A stretch of 5,886 nt of DNA from Hydrogenophaga sp. Lineage in GTDB: Bacteria > Pseudomonadota > Gammaproteobacteria > Burkholderiales > Burkholderiaceae_C. Under the pieces are notes generated by a model that made no database searches, was not told the DNA's origin, and saw nothing but the letters and a program-made list of their open reading frames with translations. The stretch covers positions 1 through 5,886 of the forward strand of contig JAIFNE010000129.1 of the NCBI GenBank assembly GCA_020047875.1, read 5' to 3'. Every line of letters starts with the position of its first letter. Within the stretch, counting starts at the first letter, position 1. Positions 1 to 5,886 of this stretch are shown here, in pieces. The translations under genes and the position numbers were made by a program.

Positions 1-1344
1 TACACCCAGCGCTACGCCGAGGCGATCGAGCGCATCGGCGCCGACTACCCCGAGCTCGACCGCATCTTCAACATCGCGGGCAATCCCACGGTGGCCCAGG
101 GCATCGTCATCCTGCGCGCCACACCCTGGGAAGAGCGCGAACGCAGCACGCAGCAGATGGCGCGCGAAATCGGTCCCCGCATTGCCGCGCTGCCCGGCGT
201 GAGCGCCTTCGCGTCCACGCCGCCGTCGCTCGGCCAGGGCTTTCGCTCGCGGCCGGTGAATTACGTCATCGTCACCTCCGACAGTTACCAGAACCTCTCG
301 GGCGTGGTGCGCCAGTTTCAGGCCGCACTCGCCAAGAACCCCGGGTTTGTGCAGGTCGACACCGACCTGCGCCTGAACAAACCCGAGATCCGTCTCGATG
401 TGGACCGCGAGCGCGCCGCCGACATGGGCGTGAGCGTGGACGCGATCGCCCGCACGGTGGAAACGCTGCTCGGCGGGCGCAGCGTCACCCGTTTCAAGCG
501 CGACGGCGAGCAATACGACGTGGTGGTGCAGACCGACAGCGCCCAACGCAGCACGCCCGAAGACATCGACCGCCTGTTTGTCCGCGGCCGCGGAGACGCC
601 ATGATTCCACTGGCCTCGCTGGTGACCACCCGCGAGGTGGTCGTGCCGCGCGAGCTCAATCACTTCGCCCAGCGCCGCAGCGCCACCATCACCGCCAACC
701 TCTCGCCCGAGCTGTCGCTGGGCGAGGCGCTCGACTTCATGGACGCCACCGCGCGTGAGATCCTGCCCGAGGGCTACACCACCCAGCTCAACGGCGAAAG
801 CCGCGAATTCCGCAGCTCGTCAGGCTCGCTGGCGATCGTGTTTGCGCTCTCGCTGCTGTTCATTTTTCTGGTGCTGGCCGCGCAGTTCGAAAGCTTTGTC
901 GACCCCTTGATCATCATGATCAGCGTGCCGCTGTCCATGCTGGGCGCTCTGCTGGCCTTGAAGCTCAGCGGCGGCACGCTCAACGTGTTCAGCCAGATCG
1001 GCCTGATCACGCTGGTGGGGCTGATCACCAAACACGGCATCCTGATCGTGGAGTTTGCCAACCAGCTGCGCGAGCAGGGTGTGGACCGGTTTGAAGCGGT
1101 CAGGCGCTCGGCGTCCCTGCGCTTGCGCCCGATTCTCATGACCACCGGCGCCATGGTGCTGGGTGCGCTGCCGTTGGCGCTGGCCAGTGGCGCGGGCGCC
1201 GAAAGCCGCCAGCAGATCGGCTGGGTGATCGTGGGCGGCATGAGCCTGGGTACGCTGCTCACCGTGTTCGTCGTGCCCACCGTCTACACCCTGCTGTCGC
1301 GCGATCGGCGCCAGCCGCTGCCCCAGCCCCTGCCCGCGCACTGA
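1..1344 (+). CDS. RND (HAE1-type) multidrug efflux permease, C-terminal part (5' end outside window)
   Basis: Inner-membrane proton-driven drug exporter subunit of a tripartite RND pump, which normally works with a periplasmic adaptor and an outer-membrane channel. The frame is open from base 1, so the gene starts before the window; 447 residues are visible and, by comparison with AcrB-type pumps of about 1,040 residues, roughly 600 are missing. Visible residues 1-270 are the second periplasmic porter/docking region (ending about RELNHFAQRRSATITANL and GESREFRSS). Five hydrophobic segments follow, matching TM8-TM12, at about 276-295, 302-322, 332-353, 377-395 and 407-432. The TM10 signature GLITKHGILIVEFANQ holds the conserved lysine (visible residue 344); His follows it where Asn is more usual in AcrB relatives, a variant also seen in other HAE1 pumps. 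The tail is short and proline-rich. Family assignment is firm; the drug range and exact subfamily cannot be read from this fragment. Confidence 0.95.
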   Translation, partial: YTQRYAEAIERIGADYPELDRIFNIAGNPTVAQGIVILRATPWEERERSTQQMAREIGPRIAALPGVSAFASTPPSLGQGFRSRPVNYVIVTSDSYQNLSGVVRQFQAALAKNPGFVQVDTDLRLNKPEIRLDVDRERAADMGVSVDAIARTVETLLGGRSVTRFKRDGEQYDVVVQTDSAQRSTPEDIDRLFVRGRGDAMIPLASLVTTREVVVPRELNHFAQRRSATITANLSPELSLGEALDFMDATAREILPEGYTTQLNGESREFRSSSGSLAIVFALSLLFIFLVLAAQFESFVDPLIIMISVPLSMLGALLALKLSGGTLNVFSQIGLITLVGLITKHGILIVEFANQLREQGVDRFEAVRRSASLRLRPILMTTGAMVLGALPLALASGAGAESRQQIGWVIVGGMSLGTLLTVFVVPTVYTLLSRDRRQPLPQPLPAH

Positions 1345-1350
1345 CCCTAA

Positions 1351-1371
1351 GCCCCGGGGCGGCCCCGGGGC
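1351..1371 (+). terminator. perfect GC hairpin after the efflux-pump gene, possible terminator
   Basis: Arms 1351-1359 (GCCCCGGGG) and 1363-1371 (CCCCGGGGC) are perfect 9-bp complements around a 3-base CGG loop, starting 6 bases after the pump stop codon. The position suits a transcription terminator, but only a weak T-rich run follows (CCTGCTTG), so it may be a weak or non-canonical terminator or an mRNA 3'-end stabiliser. A second, shorter hairpin with the same CGG loop (CCGGG/CCCGG) lies at 1397-1409. Confidence 0.45.
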
Positions 1372-1418
1372 GGCCTGCTTGACCAAACGCAACGCGCCGG
1401 GCGGCCCGGTGTCTATGA

Positions 1419-1470
1419 TGCTTCCAGGCGGCGGGCGGATGAGTCCGCGCCATCGCCAGCCTTGGAAGCA
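1419..1470 (+). promoter_or_regulatory. imperfect inverted repeat in the leader, overlapping the ribosome binding site of the next gene
   Basis: Outer arms TGCTTCCA (1419-1426) and TGGAAGCA (1463-1470) are perfect 8-bp complements. Inside them GGCG (1427-1430) can pair with CGCC (1454-1457), and GCGGA (1435-1439) with TCCGC (1444-1448) around a TGAG loop. The right arm holds the purine-rich GGAAGCAGG just before the ATG at 1481, so folding in RNA would hide the ribosome binding site. A TATGAT hexamer at 1414-1419 resembles a -10 box but has no good -35 at 16-18 bases: the TTGACC at 1379-1384 is 29 bases away. If TATGAT is the real -10, the left arm would not be transcribed and the repeat would act, if at all, as DNA. 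Function is inferred only. Confidence 0.35.
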
Positions 1471-1480
1471 GGTCGCCCGC

Positions 1481-2869
1481 ATGAACACCGTCATGAATCC
1501 GTTCCTCACCGCGCAGGCCGCGGCGGCGGTGGTGAGTTGCAGCCACGCCAGTGCGCAGGCGCTTGCGCTGGCTCAGCAGCAGCGCGTGCGCGCTGTGCTG
1601 ACCATGGCCCGCGCGCGCTCGGTGGTTTACGGCGAGCGCCTGCGTGGGCTGCCCGATGACGCCAGCGCACTGACGCGCATGGCCCCGGTGGCCCGCGACG
1701 AACTGATGCAGCGTTTTGATGACTGGGTGACCGATCCCGCGCTGCGGCTGGATGAGTTGCGCGCGTTCACCGCCGACCCGGCTCGCATCGGAGACCCTTA
1801 CCTCGACCGTTACCTCATCTGGGAGAGCTCGGGCACCAGTGGCGCGCCGGGTGTGTTCGTGCAAGACGCCGCGGCCCTGGCGGTCTACGATGCGCTGGAG
1901 ACGCTGCGGCGGCGCCCCGACAACAGCCTGCGTCGCCTGTTCGACCCGATGGGCCTGACCGAGCGGCTGGCCTTCGTGGGCGCGACCAACGGGCATTTCG
2001 CCAGCCAGATCAACGTTCAGCGGCTGGCGCGGCTGCAAAGCTGGCGCGCCTCAAGCATCCGCAGCTTCTCCATTCTTCAGCCCATGGACCGGCTGGTGGC
2101 AGAACTCAATGCGTTTGCGCCCACGGTGATCGCCACCTACCCAACGGCCGCGCTGGTGCTGGCCGAGCAGGTGCAGCGCGGCCGGTTGACGGTGCCGGTG
2201 CGCGAGATCTGGACCGGCGGCGAAACACTGGGCCAGACCGCGCGCGCACGCATCGCGCAGGCCTTTGGCGCCGAGGTGCGCAACAGCTATGGCGCGTCCG
2301 AGTTCCTTGCCATGGGCTGGGAGTGTGACCACGGCCGCCTGCACCTCAACACCGACTGGCTGCTGCTGGAACCGGTGGATGACCGTCAGCGACCGGTGCC
2401 GCCAGGGCAGGTGTCGCACGCGGTGCTGCTGACCAACCTGGCCAACACGGTGCAGCCGCTGATCCGGTATGCGCTGGGTGATCAGGTGCGACTGGGTGTG
2501 GCGCCCTGTGCCTGCGGCTCGCCGCTCCCCAGCATCGAGGTGCTGGGCCGGCACGACGACATCTTGCGTTTGCGCGGCACCGCCGGGCACCCGGTGGCGC
2601 TGCTGCCGCTGGCCATCTCGACCGTACTGGAGGAGGGCGCTGGCGTGTTCGATTTTCAGGTGGTGCAGCGCGACGACCACACGCTGCTGGTGCGCCTGCC
2701 CGAGCAGGGCGAGCTGGGCAAGCAGGCGCTGGCGCGCTGCCGCAGTGCGCTGATGGCCTTCGCCAGCGCGCAGGGCGTGGCCCCCTTGCGGGTGATCGGA
2801 TCGCTGGGTCAGGCGGTGCCGCGCGGGCGCAGCGGTAAAGCCTGCCGGGTGCAGGTGAAGCGCGTCTGA
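1481..2869 (+). CDS. adenylate-forming enzyme of the PaaK/CapK/F390-synthetase type, substrate unknown
   Basis: A 462-residue cytoplasmic protein of the ANL superfamily, expected to activate a carboxylate with ATP to an acyl-adenylate, usually then passed to CoA or another acceptor. Visible motifs: phosphate-binding loop SSGTSGAPG (116-124), IWTGGE (248-252 region), SYGASE (269-274), ECDHGRLHLNTDW (281-293), RYALGD (329-334), Cys pair CACG (343-346), hinge GRHDDILRLRG (356-366), and a C-terminal PRGRSGK with candidate catalytic Lys453. C282/H284 with C343/C345 could form the metal site known in some PaaK relatives, but this is inferred. The order and about 430-460 residue length fit PaaK/F390-synthetase relatives, not long acyl-CoA synthetases. 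The ATG at 1481 was chosen because AGG lies 8 bases upstream; the ATG at 1493 has no clear site, and the open frame back to a TTG at 1379 runs through the hairpin leader. No partner gene (acyl carrier, thioesterase, degradation operon) adjoins it, so the substrate cannot be guessed. Confidence 0.87.
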   Translation: MNTVMNPFLTAQAAAAVVSCSHASAQALALAQQQRVRAVLTMARARSVVYGERLRGLPDDASALTRMAPVARDELMQRFDDWVTDPALRLDELRAFTADPARIGDPYLDRYLIWESSGTSGAPGVFVQDAAALAVYDALETLRRRPDNSLRRLFDPMGLTERLAFVGATNGHFASQINVQRLARLQSWRASSIRSFSILQPMDRLVAELNAFAPTVIATYPTAALVLAEQVQRGRLTVPVREIWTGGETLGQTARARIAQAFGAEVRNSYGASEFLAMGWECDHGRLHLNTDWLLLEPVDDRQRPVPPGQVSHAVLLTNLANTVQPLIRYALGDQVRLGVAPCACGSPLPSIEVLGRHDDILRLRGTAGHPVALLPLAISTVLEEGAGVFDFQVVQRDDHTLLVRLPEQGELGKQALARCRSALMAFASAQGVAPLRVIGSLGQAVPRGRSGKACRVQVKRV

Positions 2870-2892
2870 GGCCCGCGGGCAGGGGCCTCAGA
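2865..2892. terminator. perfect inverted repeat across two convergent stop codons, possible bidirectional terminator
   Basis: Arms 2865-2874 (TCTGAGGCCC) and 2883-2892 (GGGCCTCAGA) are perfect 10-bp complements around an 8-base loop. The TGA of the adenylate-forming enzyme (2867-2869) lies in the left arm and the TGA of moeA (complement of 2888-2890) in the right arm. Only 18 bases separate the two genes, so this is the only non-coding place for a terminator serving both. No T-run follows on either strand, so intrinsic termination is uncertain. Confidence 0.5.
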
Positions 2893-4180
2893 TCACGCTG
2901 TCGAACACCATCACGTCCACCGCATCACCCACGGCCACGTTGCCCTGCCCGTGGTGCAGCACGATCAGCCCATTGGCCTGCACCATGGAGCTCAGCACGC
3001 CCGAGCCCTGGTTGCCGGTGGTGCGCACCCGCAGCTGCCCCGAGGCATCGCGCGAGACAATGCCGCGCTGGTACTCGGTGCGGCCCGGTTTCTTGCGCAG
3101 CGGTTCGCTGCTGTGCGCCTGCAGCAGCACCGGCTCGGCGTCGGTGCTGCCCATGAGGCGCAGCAGGGCGGGGCGCACGAAGGCCAGAAACGTGACCATC
3201 ACCGCCACCGGATTGCCCGGCAGGCCAAACAGCAAAGCCCCCGCGCTGCCCGCGGTCGCCGGTGCGTTGCCGATCCGGCCCACCGCCATCGGGCGGCCCG
3301 GCCGCATCGCGATGCGCCAGAAGGCCACATCGCCCAGCTGCTTCATCATGGTCTTGGTGTGATCCGCCTCGCCCATGCTCACGCCGCCGCTGGTGATGAT
3401 GGCGTCGGCCGTGTCTGCTGCCAGGCGAAACGCGGCTTCCAGCGCCGCAGGCTCGTCCTTCACCACGCCCATGTCCAGCACCTCGATGCCCAGGCGCGTC
3501 AGCAGCCCGTAGACGGTGTAGCGGTTGCTGTCGAACACCGCGCCTTCGCGCGGCGCTTCGCCCAGGCTCAGGATCTCGTCCCCAGTCGAGAAATACGCCA
3601 CCCGGATGCGCCGAAACACCGTGACCTCAGCCAACCCCAGGCTCGCCACGAGACCGAGCGCGGCCGGCCCGAGGCGCTGGCCCCGGCGCAAAGCCGGCTC
3701 GCCGGCCATCAGGTCTTCGCCACGCAGGCGCCGGTTGTCGCCCGGCTGCACCACACCCGCGGGCAGCTCGATGGTCTCGCCGTCGGTCTTGACGAACTCC
3801 AGCGGCACCACGGTGTCGAGCTGGGCCGGCAGGATGGCACCGGTCATGATCTTCAGGCATTCGCCAGCCGCCACCTGCCCACGCCACGCAGCACCGGCGT
3901 AGGCGGTACCGACCACCCGCAGGCGCAGCGGCTGACCGGGTTGCAGGGCGGCGCTGTCAAACGCAAACCCGTCCATGGCCGAGTTGTCGTGGGGCGGCAC
4001 GCTGATGGGCGACACCACGTCGCTGGCCAACACACGGCCCAGGGCAGCGAACACGCCAACCGACTCGGTCTGGGTGACTGGCTGCACCAGCCGGGCAAGA
4101 AACGCATTCACCTGGTGCGCGGGCAGCGCGCTCGGGTCGTAGCCCTGGAGCTCGGCGGCAATTTGCTCAATGGTCTTCAT
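2888..4180 (-). CDS. moeA: molybdopterin molybdenumtransferase MoeA
   Basis: Cytoplasmic enzyme that inserts molybdate into adenylylated molybdopterin, releasing AMP and giving active molybdenum cofactor. At 430 residues it has the full family length and motifs in order: DNSAMDGFAF (65-74), MTGAILPAQLDTVV (112-125), GDNRRLRGED (147-156), the start of the MoCF-binding domain with STGDE (198-202) and DSNR (217-220), TSGGVSMGEAD (263-273), MRPGRPMAVG (292-301), FGLPGNPVA (318-326), and a C-terminal domain with GSGVLSSMVQANGL (392-405). No key residue seems missing. The ATG is preceded on its strand by GAGGGGCCAGG, a purine-rich binding site that overlaps the mobA stop; only 12 bases separate the genes, so the two are almost certainly co-transcribed and perhaps translationally coupled. 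Both also share the same reading frame. The gene converges on the adenylate-forming enzyme at its 3' end. Confidence 0.97.
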   Translation of the reverse strand: MKTIEQIAAELQGYDPSALPAHQVNAFLARLVQPVTQTESVGVFAALGRVLASDVVSPISVPPHDNSAMDGFAFDSAALQPGQPLRLRVVGTAYAGAAWRGQVAAGECLKIMTGAILPAQLDTVVPLEFVKTDGETIELPAGVVQPGDNRRLRGEDLMAGEPALRRGQRLGPAALGLVASLGLAEVTVFRRIRVAYFSTGDEILSLGEAPREGAVFDSNRYTVYGLLTRLGIEVLDMGVVKDEPAALEAAFRLAADTADAIITSGGVSMGEADHTKTMMKQLGDVAFWRIAMRPGRPMAVGRIGNAPATAGSAGALLFGLPGNPVAVMVTFLAFVRPALLRLMGSTDAEPVLLQAHSSEPLRKKPGRTEYQRGIVSRDASGQLRVRTTGNQGSGVLSSMVQANGLIVLHHGQGNVAVGDAVDVMVFDSVI

Positions 4181-4192
4181 GAACCTGGCCCC

Positions 4193-4816
4193 TCAGCCCT
4201 GTTCCAGCGCGTGCAGTTCGGCCAGCGTGTTGGTGTTGCAAAAAGCGCGCGGATCGTCGCCAGGCTGGTCGAAGGGCACGAGCACGGTTCGGTGCTGATC
4301 GGTCCAGCGGTCGATCTTGCGCCCGCCGCCGTGGGTAAAGGCCACCAGGCTTTCCAGCAGCTCCACACGAAGCAGGCTGAACACCGGCTGCGCGCGCAAC
4401 TGGCCGTCGGCTTCACGCGCAGCGGCCATGGCGATTTCCGTGCGGTCGTCGTCAAAGGCACTGGCCAGGCGGCTCGCCAGATCCAGGGGAAACAGCGGGC
4501 TGTCGCAGGGCACGGTGAGCAGATACGGCGTTTCGCAACGCTCCAGTCCAGTCAAGAACCCCGCCAGTGGGCCAGCGTAGTCGCTGAGCGTGTCGGGCCA
4601 GACCGGCGCACCAAAGGCCTCGTAAGCCGCCAGATTGCGGTTGGCGTTGAGCATCAGCTCGCCAATCAGCCCGCCTTCCTGCATCTGCAGCCGCAACACC
4701 GTGTGCAGCGCCAGCGGCGTGCCGTTGAAATTCTGCAAGCCCTTGTCGGCCCCACCCATGCGTGAGCCCCGGCCCCCGGCGAGCACCAGCGCTGTGATTT
4801 CAGAAGGATGGATCAC
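4193..4816 (-). CDS. mobA: molybdenum cofactor guanylyltransferase MobA
   Basis: Transfers GMP from GTP to molybdopterin-bound molybdenum cofactor, giving the guanine-dinucleotide (bis-MGD) form used by DMSO-reductase-family enzymes such as nitrate reductases and formate dehydrogenases. The 207-residue protein has the nucleotidyltransferase fold signature LAGGRGSRMGGADKGL (12-27), a WPD..SDYAGPLAG stretch (73-85), the metal-binding VPCDSP (102-107), and a C-terminal FCNTNT (192-197) typical of MobA. The start is GTG at 4816-4814: GGAG lies 7 bases upstream on the minus strand, the sequence MIHPSEITALVLAGG gives the normal short N-terminus, and no ATG precedes the LAGG motif. It lies 12 bases upstream of moeA and 201 bases downstream of moaA, across a repeat-rich spacer. 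MobA means the host probably makes bis-MGD enzymes, though none is encoded here. Confidence 0.96.
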   Translation of the reverse strand: MIHPSEITALVLAGGRGSRMGGADKGLQNFNGTPLALHTVLRLQMQEGGLIGELMLNANRNLAAYEAFGAPVWPDTLSDYAGPLAGFLTGLERCETPYLLTVPCDSPLFPLDLASRLASAFDDDRTEIAMAAAREADGQLRAQPVFSLLRVELLESLVAFTHGGGRKIDRWTDQHRTVLVPFDQPGDDPRAFCNTNTLAELHALEQG

Positions 4817-4858
4817 AAAAAGTCTCCGAGGTTGGATGTGTCTGAGTCAGTGCAAGCC

Positions 4859-4927
4859 GTGGAACCGGCTTTGCCGGGCCACTGGCTTGGCCCCCTTGGG
4901 GGTGACGCGAAGCGGCGCGGGGGGTGG
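4859..4927. repeat. GC-rich intergenic repeat, copy A, with adjoining hairpin
   Basis: Contains a CCGGC-TTT-GCCGG hairpin (4865-4877) followed by GCCCCCTTGGGGG (4890-4902), the core GCGAAGCGGCG (4907-4917) with a CGC-GAA-GCG mini-hairpin, and a closing G6 run (4919-4924). Copy B at 4965-5010 repeats the same parts in the same orientation. The pattern resembles short dispersed palindromic repeats that I recall as common between genes in Comamonadaceae; this was not searched. Confidence 0.7.
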
Positions 4928-4933
4928 TGTGGC

Positions 4934-4963
4934 GTTCCACCGCCGGGCCGCCCAAGGTGGAAC
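4934..4963. repeat. 8-bp perfect inverted repeat between the two repeat copies
   Basis: GTTCCACC (4934-4941) and GGTGGAAC (4956-4963) are perfect complements with a 14-base loop. GTGGAAC occurs again at 4859-4865, so the 4934 arm could pair with either copy. The element lies in the moaA-mobA spacer and would be transcribed if the operon reads through. Confidence 0.5.
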
Positions 4964-4964
4964 A

Positions 4965-5010
4965 GCCCCCTCGGGGGGCAGCGACCCGCGAAGCGGCGGA
5001 GCGTGGGGGC
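4965..5010. repeat. GC-rich intergenic repeat, copy B, foldable into one long hairpin
   Basis: GCCCCC (4965-4970) complements GGGGGC (5005-5010), enclosing GGGGGG and CCGC-GAA-GCGG (4986-4996). It shares GCCCCCTYGGGGG and the 11-base core GCGAAGCGGCG (4988-4998) with copy A, the cores being 81 bases apart. It begins 7 bases past the moaA stop codon in the direction of moaA transcription, where it could act as a partial terminator or mRNA-end stabiliser. Neither role is proven by the sequence. Confidence 0.65.
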
Positions 5011-5017
5011 ATCTGCT

Positions 5018-5886
5018 CTAGCCGCCGATGTAACTCATTTCAATCCGGCGTCTGCCTTCGCCCGGCGTCTCGGGCGGCAGGCTGGCGCGCAGCTCGGAAT
5101 AGCGGTCGCTGCGGCCGTGCCAGATGCCGGCGAGCGCATCGGCGATTTGCTCGTCGCTGGCGCTGCCACGCAACAGCGGTCTCAGGTCGTGCCCCTCGCT
5201 GGCGAACAGGCACAGATACAGCTTGCCCTCGGTGGACAGGCGGGCCCGGTTGCAGCTGCCACAAAACGCCTGCGTCACGCTGCTGATCACGCCAATCTCG
5301 CCGGCCGCCGGGTCGTGGCGGCCCAGCGCGTCGGCATAGCCCCAGCGCTCAGCCGTCTCCCCAGGTGCCGACGGGTCGAGTTGCACCAGCGGCAGCTCGC
5401 TCGCGATGCGCTGCACCACCTCGGCGCTGGGCAACACCTCATCCATGCGCCAACCGTTGGTGGCGCCCACGTCCATGTACTCGATGAAGCGCAGCACCAC
5501 GCCGGTGCCACGAAAGTGGCGCGCCATCGGCAGAATTTCATGGTCGTTGGTGCCGCGCTTGACCACCATGTTGACCTTGATCGGCCCCAGACCGGTGGCC
5601 AGCGCGGCGTCGATGCCGCGCAACACATCGCGCACCGGAAAATCGACGTCGTTCATGGCGCGAAACACCGTGTCGTCCAGCCCGTCCAGGCTCACCGTCA
5701 CGCGTTGCAGGCCAGCGTCTTTCAGCGCCTGCGCCTTGCGCTCCAGCAGCGAGCCGTTGGTGGTCAGGGTGATGTCCAGTGGCTGACCAGCCGCAGTGCG
5801 CAACGCGGCCAGCTGTTCGATCAGGCGTTCGATGTGCTTGCGCAGCAAGGGCTCGCCCCCGGTCAGGCGGATTTTTTGCACGCCGT
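5018..5886 (-). CDS. moaA: GTP 3',8-cyclase MoaA, N-terminus outside window
   Basis: Radical-SAM enzyme that carries out the first step of molybdenum-cofactor synthesis, converting GTP to 3',8-cyclo-GTP, which MoaC then rearranges to cyclic pyranopterin monophosphate. The frame is open to the window edge; 288 complete residues are visible, and the first roughly 70-90, with the radical-SAM CxxxCxxC cluster motif, lie outside. Visible parts: KIRLTGGEPLLRKH with the SAM-binding GGEP motif near the start, TLTTNGSLL, RVTVSLDGLD, KVNMVVKRGTNDHEI, LRFIEYMDVG, and the second 4Fe-4S cluster motif FCGSCNRARLSTEGKLYLCLF (spacing C-x2-C-x13-C) that anchors the GTP substrate. The protein ends MSYIGG, keeping the C-terminal Gly-Gly tail needed for activity in the family. 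It is the first visible gene of the moaA-mobA-moeA cluster; any promoter or Moco-responsive leader would lie beyond the right edge. Confidence 0.97.
   Translation of the reverse strand, partial: GVQKIRLTGGEPLLRKHIERLIEQLAALRTAAGQPLDITLTTNGSLLERKAQALKDAGLQRVTVSLDGLDDTVFRAMNDVDFPVRDVLRGIDAALATGLGPIKVNMVVKRGTNDHEILPMARHFRGTGVVLRFIEYMDVGATNGWRMDEVLPSAEVVQRIASELPLVQLDPSAPGETAERWGYADALGRHDPAAGEIGVISSVTQAFCGSCNRARLSTEGKLYLCLFASEGHDLRPLLRGSASDEQIADALAGIWHGRSDRYSELRASLPPETPGEGRRRIEMSYIGG

Noticed and set aside
1379..1419. TTGACC (1379-1384) and TATGAT (1414-1419) as a sigma-70 promoter
   Set aside because: The hexamers are near consensus, but the spacer is 29 bases instead of about 17, and no acceptable -35 lies at the right distance from TATGAT.
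1435..1448. Resemblance of GGATGAGTCCG to the hammerhead ribozyme core
   Set aside because: Only the CUGAUGAG-like half is approximated. The required GAAA strand and flanking helices are absent; the match is a 5-bp hairpin with a TGAG loop.
1379..1480. Upstream TTG start extending the adenylate-forming enzyme by 34 residues
   Set aside because: The extension translates the hairpin leader into a Gly/Pro-rich peptide unlike the family N-terminus, and the TTG falls right after the GC hairpin with no binding site. The ATG at 1481 has a well-spaced one.
820..2038. Overlapping minus-strand open frames of 229 and 259 codons opposite the pump and the adenylate-forming enzyme
   Set aside because: Both lie antisense to well-supported genes, overlap each other and give arginine/glutamine/histidine-rich products without recognisable motifs, as expected from high-G+C shadow frames.
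2951..4765. 604-codon open frame on the plus strand, antisense to moeA and mobA
   Set aside because: It runs codon-for-codon opposite moeA and mobA, which share one frame. Stops would need TTA, CTA or TCA codons in those genes, which are rare at this G+C. The product is low-complexity (rich in H, Q, R, A) with no recognisable domain, whereas both sense proteins are clear family members.
4924..5286. Plus-strand open frame of 120 codons across the repeat spacer and the 3' end of moaA
   Set aside because: Half of it is repeat sequence and the rest is antisense to the conserved MoaA C-terminus. The product is arginine/alanine-rich and has no motif.

Overview
The window is about two-thirds G+C and almost fully coding. 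It looks like betaproteobacterial chromosome, most likely Burkholderiales and probably Comamonadaceae. This rests on the base composition, the moaA-mobA-moeA gene order and a GC-rich intergenic repeat type (GCCCCCTYGGGGG plus GCGAAGCGG) that I associate from memory with that family. No database search was possible, so the assignment is an inference.

Layout. Bases 1-1344 (+) hold the C-terminal part of an RND-type (HAE1) multidrug efflux pump; its N-terminal half lies before the window. Bases 1345-1480 are a non-coding gap with a perfect GC hairpin just after the pump gene, then an imperfect inverted-repeat structure whose 3' arm covers the ribosome binding site of the next gene. Bases 1481-2869 (+) encode a 462-residue adenylate-forming enzyme of the PaaK/CapK/F390-synthetase type, substrate unknown. 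It converges on the next gene, and a 10-bp perfect inverted repeat spans both stop codons.

The other half, on the minus strand, is a molybdenum-cofactor cluster read right to left: moaA (5018 to the window edge, N-terminus missing), a 201-base spacer with two GC-rich repeat copies and further inverted repeats, then mobA (4193-4816, GTG start) and moeA (2888-4180), only 12 bases apart. MoaA starts the pathway by converting GTP to 3',8-cyclo-GTP, the precursor of cyclic pyranopterin monophosphate. MoeA inserts molybdate into molybdopterin. MobA adds GMP to give the bis-MGD-type cofactor of DMSO-reductase-family enzymes. The steps between (MoaC, MoaD/MoaE, MogA-type adenylation) are not encoded here.

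I see no RNA genes, CRISPR, insertion sequences, phage genes or toxin-antitoxin pairs, and no convincing new multi-gene system. The least explained items are the orphan adenylate-forming enzyme with its structured leader, and the repeat-filled spacer inside the Moco cluster.
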